Of a stretch of DNA of 36,123 bases, positions 32,956 through 36,123 are shown one piece after another. The position numbers were made by a program, and so were the translations under genes. Source of the stretch: Vibrio penaeicida. GTDB taxonomy: Bacteria > Pseudomonadota > Gammaproteobacteria > Enterobacterales > Vibrionaceae. The notes below the pieces were generated by a model. The model saw only the letters and a program-made list of their open reading frames with translations, made no database searches and was not told where the DNA came from. The stretch spans positions 1 through 36,123 of the forward strand of contig NZ_BFAQ01000070.1 of the NCBI RefSeq assembly GCF_002933855.1, written 5' to 3'. Within the stretch, counting starts at the first letter, position 1; the number at the start of each line of letters is the position of its first letter.

Positions 32956-35093
32956 GTTTTTTAAGTAATCTGAATTTTTCATTCAAAAACAAATTGCCCG
33001 TCTATTACCAAAGTGAAGTAGCGGAGTGTGGATTAACCTGTATCGCGATGATTGCCACGTATCACGGATACAAAACAGACATCGATACATTGCGACAGCG
33101 CTTCCCTCTGTCGCAGAAAGGAACGGGTCTCAATGTACTGATAGATATCGCCTCAACATTGAAATTGAGTACAAGACCTCTCCAATTGGACATGGAGCAT
33201 CTAACCGAACTGAAGCTGCCTGCGCTGCTGCACTGGAACTTCGATCACTATGTGGTGTTGAAATCTGTAGGTAAAAAACACTGCATCATTCATGACCCTG
33301 CGCTTGGTGAGCAAAAGGTGTCGCTGGAGCAGGTATCAGAACAATTTACCGGTGTTGCGCTGGAGTTTATGCCAGCAGAAGAATTCGAAGAAGTTAATGA
33401 AACAACGGAATTAGGCATCCGCCACTTGTGGTCAAGAATTCAAGGGTTGCTGCCATCCATTACACAAATTTTAGCGCTAACGGCCTTTATTCAGATATTT
33501 GCTTTGTTAACCCCTTATTTTATCCAGCTAACGATAGATGAGGTTATTACCACCGGAGATAGCGACTTATTGATGGTACTTGGTATTGCGTTTGTGAGCT
33601 TACACCTATTTAGGGCAATCACATTTGCACTACGAAGCTGGGTGGTCACGTTTGTCGCGACGCAACTGAATTACCAGCTCAGCAATAACTTGTTTACGCA
33701 CCTTATTCGATTACCAGCAGACTTTTTTGCGAAGCGACACATTGGAGACATTACAAGCCGATTCTCATCGTTAGATGAAGTCAATCGAATGCTCTCTACC
33801 GGGTTTGTGGAAGCCTTTATTGATGGCGTGATGATGCTGACTGCCATAGGGATCATGTACTACTACAACGCATCATTAGCCAATGTGGTCATGATTATGC
33901 TGGTGGCTTACGTTGCACTGAGAACCTTGCTCTTCAGACCGATACGACGTGCAGTACGCAACAAGCTGATAAACCAAGCAAAAGAGGATTCATACTTTTT
34001 AGAAAGTATTCGAGCGATACAGACTGTTAAATGTTTTGGTCATGAAGCGGAGCGAGTATCAGGGTGGCAAAACCGATACGCAGACCAAATGAATGCTTCG
34101 GTAAGAAGCGAGCGACTGGGCATTATCCATAAATCGGCAGACCTATTTATCACAGGTGTAGAGCATGTACTGATTATATGGATAGGCAGCATGTTAGTGA
34201 TGGACCATGCAATGACCATCGGTATGTTGTATGCCTTCTTAAACTACCGACAAATGTTTTCAGACCAGTCACGTTCACTAGTAGAAAAGTGGTTCGAATT
34301 CAGAATGTTAAAACTTCACTTGTCACGAGTTACCGACATTGTGATAGCGAAAAAAGAAGAACATGTACACAGCGAACGTGCCAAATTAGAACCGATTAAA
34401 GGTGGTATTAAGCTAGAGAATATCGCATTCAGATACAGCCCTAACGATGACGATGTGATTGATGGCTTTGACTTAGAAATACAACCAGGTGAATCCGTGG
34501 TGCTCACCGGAAACTCAGGATGCGGTAAGTCCACACTAATGAGAATACTTACAGGATTGGATCAGCCGACAAAAGGCAAAGTATTGGTCGATGATATTCC
34601 TTTGCAGCACATGGGGTTAGCCGCTTATCGAGACGACATCGCAACAGTGATGCAGGACGACCAATTACTCAGTGGCACGATACTGGACAACATTACTATG
34701 TTTGATAAGTCACCAAATCTAGAGCAAGTAGGAAGAGCAGCAAGTTTAGCCGCCATTGGGCAAGAGATCATGAAGATGCCCTTAGGATTTCAAACCTTGA
34801 TAGGGGATTTAGGTAGCACGCTTTCAGGTGGGCAAAAGCAACGAATCCTATTAGCGAGAGCCTTATACAAGCAACCAAAAATACTGTTTTTAGATGAAGC
34901 AACAAGCAGTCTGGATGCAGAAAACGAAAAACACATTAACAACGTCATCAAAGAAATGGGTATCACTCGAATTTCGATAGCTCACCGCAAAGAGACCATC
35001 GAGATGCACGATAGGGTCATAAAATTGAGTGAAAAAGGTCAGATCCTCAGTGATATCACGCAGGAAAAACCAAGATTAGAAGCTTTGGCATAG
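32952..35093 (+). CDS. C39-peptidase-containing ABC exporter (PCAT)
   Basis: A 713-residue bacteriocin-type transporter that cleaves double-glycine leaders and exports the core. The N-terminal C39 peptidase (about 15-140) has Gln20, Cys26 (AECGLTC), His99 (HWNFDHYVVL) and Asp115 (IHDPALG), the full catalytic set. The membrane domain spans about 165-445. The ATPase domain has Walker A GNSGCGKST (Lys526), signature LSGGQ at 624-628, Walker B FLDEA (Asp648, Glu649) and H-loop His678. All catalytic residues are intact. It starts inside the HlyD stop (ATGA). Leaders of the surrounding mini-peptides are its obvious substrates. Confidence 0.93.
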   Translation: MSFLSNLNFSFKNKLPVYYQSEVAECGLTCIAMIATYHGYKTDIDTLRQRFPLSQKGTGLNVLIDIASTLKLSTRPLQLDMEHLTELKLPALLHWNFDHYVVLKSVGKKHCIIHDPALGEQKVSLEQVSEQFTGVALEFMPAEEFEEVNETTELGIRHLWSRIQGLLPSITQILALTAFIQIFALLTPYFIQLTIDEVITTGDSDLLMVLGIAFVSLHLFRAITFALRSWVVTFVATQLNYQLSNNLFTHLIRLPADFFAKRHIGDITSRFSSLDEVNRMLSTGFVEAFIDGVMMLTAIGIMYYYNASLANVVMIMLVAYVALRTLLFRPIRRAVRNKLINQAKEDSYFLESIRAIQTVKCFGHEAERVSGWQNRYADQMNASVRSERLGIIHKSADLFITGVEHVLIIWIGSMLVMDHAMTIGMLYAFLNYRQMFSDQSRSLVEKWFEFRMLKLHLSRVTDIVIAKKEEHVHSERAKLEPIKGGIKLENIAFRYSPNDDDVIDGFDLEIQPGESVVLTGNSGCGKSTLMRILTGLDQPTKGKVLVDDIPLQHMGLAAYRDDIATVMQDDQLLSGTILDNITMFDKSPNLEQVGRAASLAAIGQEIMKMPLGFQTLIGDLGSTLSGGQKQRILLARALYKQPKILFLDEATSSLDAENEKHINNVIKEMGITRISIAHRKETIEMHDRVIKLSEKGQILSDITQEKPRLEALA

Positions 35094-35103
35094 GGAAATA
35101 ACA

Positions 35104-35187
35104 ATGAAACAACTGACTCACGTACAAGTGAAAAAAGTTAACGGTGGCTCAAACCGAGTTAATTTCGATAGAACGATTTGTATTTAA
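35104..35187 (+). CDS. Mini double-glycine-leader peptide 4
   Basis: 27 residues: leader MKQLTHVQVKKVNGG, core SNRVNFDRTICI. AGGG precedes the ATG, 10 bp after the exporter stop, so it is probably cotranscribed with it. The core end TICI resembles TICL of peptide 7. Confidence 0.82.
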   Translation: MKQLTHVQVKKVNGGSNRVNFDRTICI

Positions 35188-35288
35188 TTTGATGTGATTT
35201 CAATATCCAGCCAAATATTATTAATTCAATAATAATATCAACGCGCTGATTAGTAATAAGAAATTTATTTAATTATTAGTTCCACTCT
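35188..35288. other. AT-rich gap with inverted repeat
   Basis: No gene. ATATTAT and ATAATAT around 35,215-35,238 form an AT-only hairpin. The region probably separates the exporter transcript from a second peptide transcript. Confidence 0.45.
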
Positions 35289-35300
35289 TGATTTTTATAG
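35289..35300 (+). promoter_or_regulatory. Shared upstream element, copy 2
   Basis: TGATTTTTATAG, identical to the element at 31,242, here continued by T to give TATAGT (five of six to a -10 box), 46 bp before peptide 5. Confidence 0.5.
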
Positions 35301-35334
35301 TACGGAATAGATTCAATTTACATAAGGGATTGTT

Positions 35335-35421
35335 ATGAAAGATTTAGATTTAAAAGATATTTTAAAAGTAAATGGTGGGTGTTTTAAGTCTGACCCAGAA
35401 TTTAAATGTTTAATTCGATAG
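35335..35421 (+). CDS. Mini double-glycine-leader peptide 5
   Basis: 28 residues: leader MKDLDLKDILKVNGG, core CFKSDPEFKCLIR. It has an AAGGGA ribosome site. The core has two cysteines nine residues apart and could form a disulfide ring after export. It starts CF, like the trimmed form of peptide 1. Confidence 0.82.
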   Translation: MKDLDLKDILKVNGGCFKSDPEFKCLIR

Positions 35422-35435
35422 ATGAAGTGATGATG

Positions 35436-35525
35436 ATGAAAAAAATGAATCATGATGATGTGTTGAAAGTATCTGGTGGCGTTGGAATTCTAGATGACTT
35501 TTTGATAATTAAACAACCACAATAA
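35436..35525 (+). CDS. Mini double-glycine-leader peptide 6
   Basis: 29 residues from the third of three consecutive ATG codons (35,430, 35,433, 35,436). This start gives the family's exact 15-residue leader MKKMNHDDVLKVSGG, with core VGILDDFLIIKQPQ. The ribosome site (GATGAAGTG) is weaker than in the other genes. Confidence 0.75.
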   Translation: MKKMNHDDVLKVSGGVGILDDFLIIKQPQ

Positions 35526-35535
35526 GGAATTAAAT

Positions 35536-35616
35536 ATGAAGAAGCTAAACAAGAAAGATGTAAAAAAAGTGTCAGGTGGAATGGTTCGTAACCCATTTGA
35601 GACAATTTGCCTTTAA
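35536..35616 (+). CDS. Mini double-glycine-leader peptide 7
   Basis: 26 residues: leader MKKLNKKDVKKVSGG, core MVRNPFETICL. AAGGAA precedes the ATG. NPFE recalls NPWE of peptide 2, and TICL recalls TICI of peptide 4. Confidence 0.82.
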   Translation: MKKLNKKDVKKVSGGMVRNPFETICL

Positions 35617-35709
35617 TTTATTACTTATCAAGGTAATAGGTTGGTTGGGTTGAATGTGACCTAGGGGTGAGAAAAGCCCTCCAAGGGAAAATCAGGAAGA
35701 ATAGTAAAC

Positions 35710-35790
35710 ATGAAAGAACTAACAAAAAAAGAATTAGACGCCGTGTCTGGTGGTGTTATATGGCTAATTAAAATCGAAGTTCGATTCTAA
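35710..35790 (+). CDS. Mini double-glycine-leader peptide 8
   Basis: 26 residues: leader MKELTKKELDAVSGG, core VIWLIKIEVRF. AGGAAG precedes the ATG. The core alternates hydrophobic and charged residues and is nearly the same as in peptides 9 and 10, which lack the second Gly of the site and have an added Asp-Gly. Confidence 0.82.
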   Translation: MKELTKKELDAVSGGVIWLIKIEVRF

Positions 35791-35838
35791 TTGTTGAAAG
35801 TTTATTTAATTAAAATATAGAAATATTGAGGGTTTAAA

Positions 35839-35925
35839 ATGAAAGAGCTAAATACAAACCAAGTTGAGTCAGTATCGGGCGCTGATGGTGTTATCTGGAT
35901 CATCAAAATCGAAATTCGATTTTAA
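35839..35925 (+). CDS. Mini double-glycine-leader peptide 9
   Basis: 28 residues: leader MKELNTNQVESVSGA, core DGVIWIIKIEIRF. GAGGG precedes the ATG. The site is Gly-Ala, which C39 peptidases accept. The core is an alternating amphipathic stretch (I-K-I-E-I-R-F). Confidence 0.84.
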   Translation: MKELNTNQVESVSGADGVIWIIKIEIRF

Positions 35926-35973
35926 TTGTTGAAAGTTTATTTAATCAAAAGATAAAAATATTAAGGGTTTAAA

Positions 35974-36060
35974 ATGAAAGAGCTAAATACAAACCAAGTT
36001 GAGTCAGTATCGGGTGCGGATGGTGTTATCTGGATCATCAAACTTGAAATCAGATTCTAA
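35974..36060 (+). CDS. Mini double-glycine-leader peptide 10
   Basis: 28 residues: the same leader as peptide 9, core DGVIWIIKLEIRF, differing by one Ile-to-Leu change. It is the second unit of the tandem duplication, with AAGGG before the ATG. Confidence 0.84.
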   Translation: MKELNTNQVESVSGADGVIWIIKLEIRF

Positions 36061-36105
36061 CCTCTGACCTATTTAAAAAACTAACAAACCAATAAAGGGC
36101 AAAAA

Positions 36106-36123
36106 ATGAAAGCACTAACACAA
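36106..36123 (+). CDS. Mini double-glycine-leader peptide 11 (cut by window end)
   Basis: AAAGGG followed by ATG and codons for MKALTQ, matching the leader start (Lys2, Leu4). The rest lies outside the window, so the array continues. Confidence 0.65.

Larger units (their letters stand above)
35791..36060 (+). repeat. 135-bp tandem duplication carrying peptides 9 and 10
   Basis: Units 35,791-35,925 and 35,926-36,060 are each 135 bp and begin TTGTTGAAAGTTTATTTAAT. Each holds one peptide gene. The leaders are base-for-base identical up to Ser13-Gly14. Differences are in the spacer and the core codons. Confidence 0.9.

Noticed and set aside
35791..36060. CRISPR-like direct repeats
   Set aside because: The 135-bp units each carry a peptide gene; there are no short regular repeats with unique spacers and no cas genes.
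31295..36123. Lanthipeptide, lasso or radical-SAM RiPP cluster
   Set aside because: No modification enzyme is encoded between the peptide genes in this window; one could still lie beyond the right edge.

Overview
The window is a stretch of Vibrio (Vibrionaceae) chromosome. The evidence is moderate GC, tRNAs of Vibrio type, a class II ketol-acid reductoisomerase, and the gene neighbourhood tRNA-Asp / tRNA-Trp / ilvY-ilvC / vexRAB-like efflux operon / rep / cytochrome c5 / tRNA Arg-His-Pro. The first 13 bases are the 3' end of what looks like tRNA-Asp. With the following tRNA-Trp this resembles the distal end of an rRNA operon (as in E. coli rrnC-aspT-trpT), although no rRNA is visible.

Bases 1-13,830 are core genome: a PLD-family lipoprotein, the divergent ilvY/ilvC pair with its operator region, ubiK, an RND efflux operon under a TetR regulator with an 18-bp perfect palindrome upstream, the Rep helicase, a c5-type cytochrome, and a tRNA array (Arg, His, Pro, His, Pro, then a Pro remnant). 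A 780-bp AT-rich gap follows. Next is an oligopeptide-type ABC importer at 14,615-20,069 (fused ATPase, binding protein with a GcvB-like CA-rich leader, two permeases). After it come a SPOR-domain periplasmic protein and a PAP2 phosphatase.

Bases 21,836-30,797 look accessory. A LuxI-type acyl-homoserine lactone synthase has no luxR beside it. Its upstream region carries a 30-bp inverted repeat whose core fits a lux/las box (CT-N12-AG), shared with a divergent unknown gene. Downstream of that gene is a tight operon: flavin N-hydroxylase, cupin/methionyl-tRNA-synthetase-like fusion, cytosolic periplasmic-binding-fold protein, DAO-type flavin oxidase, EamA exporter, a 37-codon ORF, and an ATP-grasp ligase. 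The hydroxylase, cupin-MetRS and DAO trio matches the known N-N-bond (hydrazine) forming machinery of the s56-p1 and triacsin pathways. The cluster therefore probably makes a hydrazino-amino-acid-containing small molecule, possibly under quorum control. A terminator closes it.

A 278-bp MITE-like element with ~40-bp terminal inverted repeats and 9-bp flanking direct repeats separates this from the last region (31,295-36,123). That region encodes an HlyD-type adaptor and a C39-peptidase ABC exporter, flanked by at least eleven tiny genes (three before, eight after, the last cut by the window edge). Each of the ten complete genes begins with a 15-residue leader of one pattern ending in GG or GA, followed by a core of only 11-17 residues. 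No peptide-modifying enzyme is present in the window. The array looks like an undescribed or little-described family of exported mini-peptides in a Gram-negative, still growing by tandem duplication.
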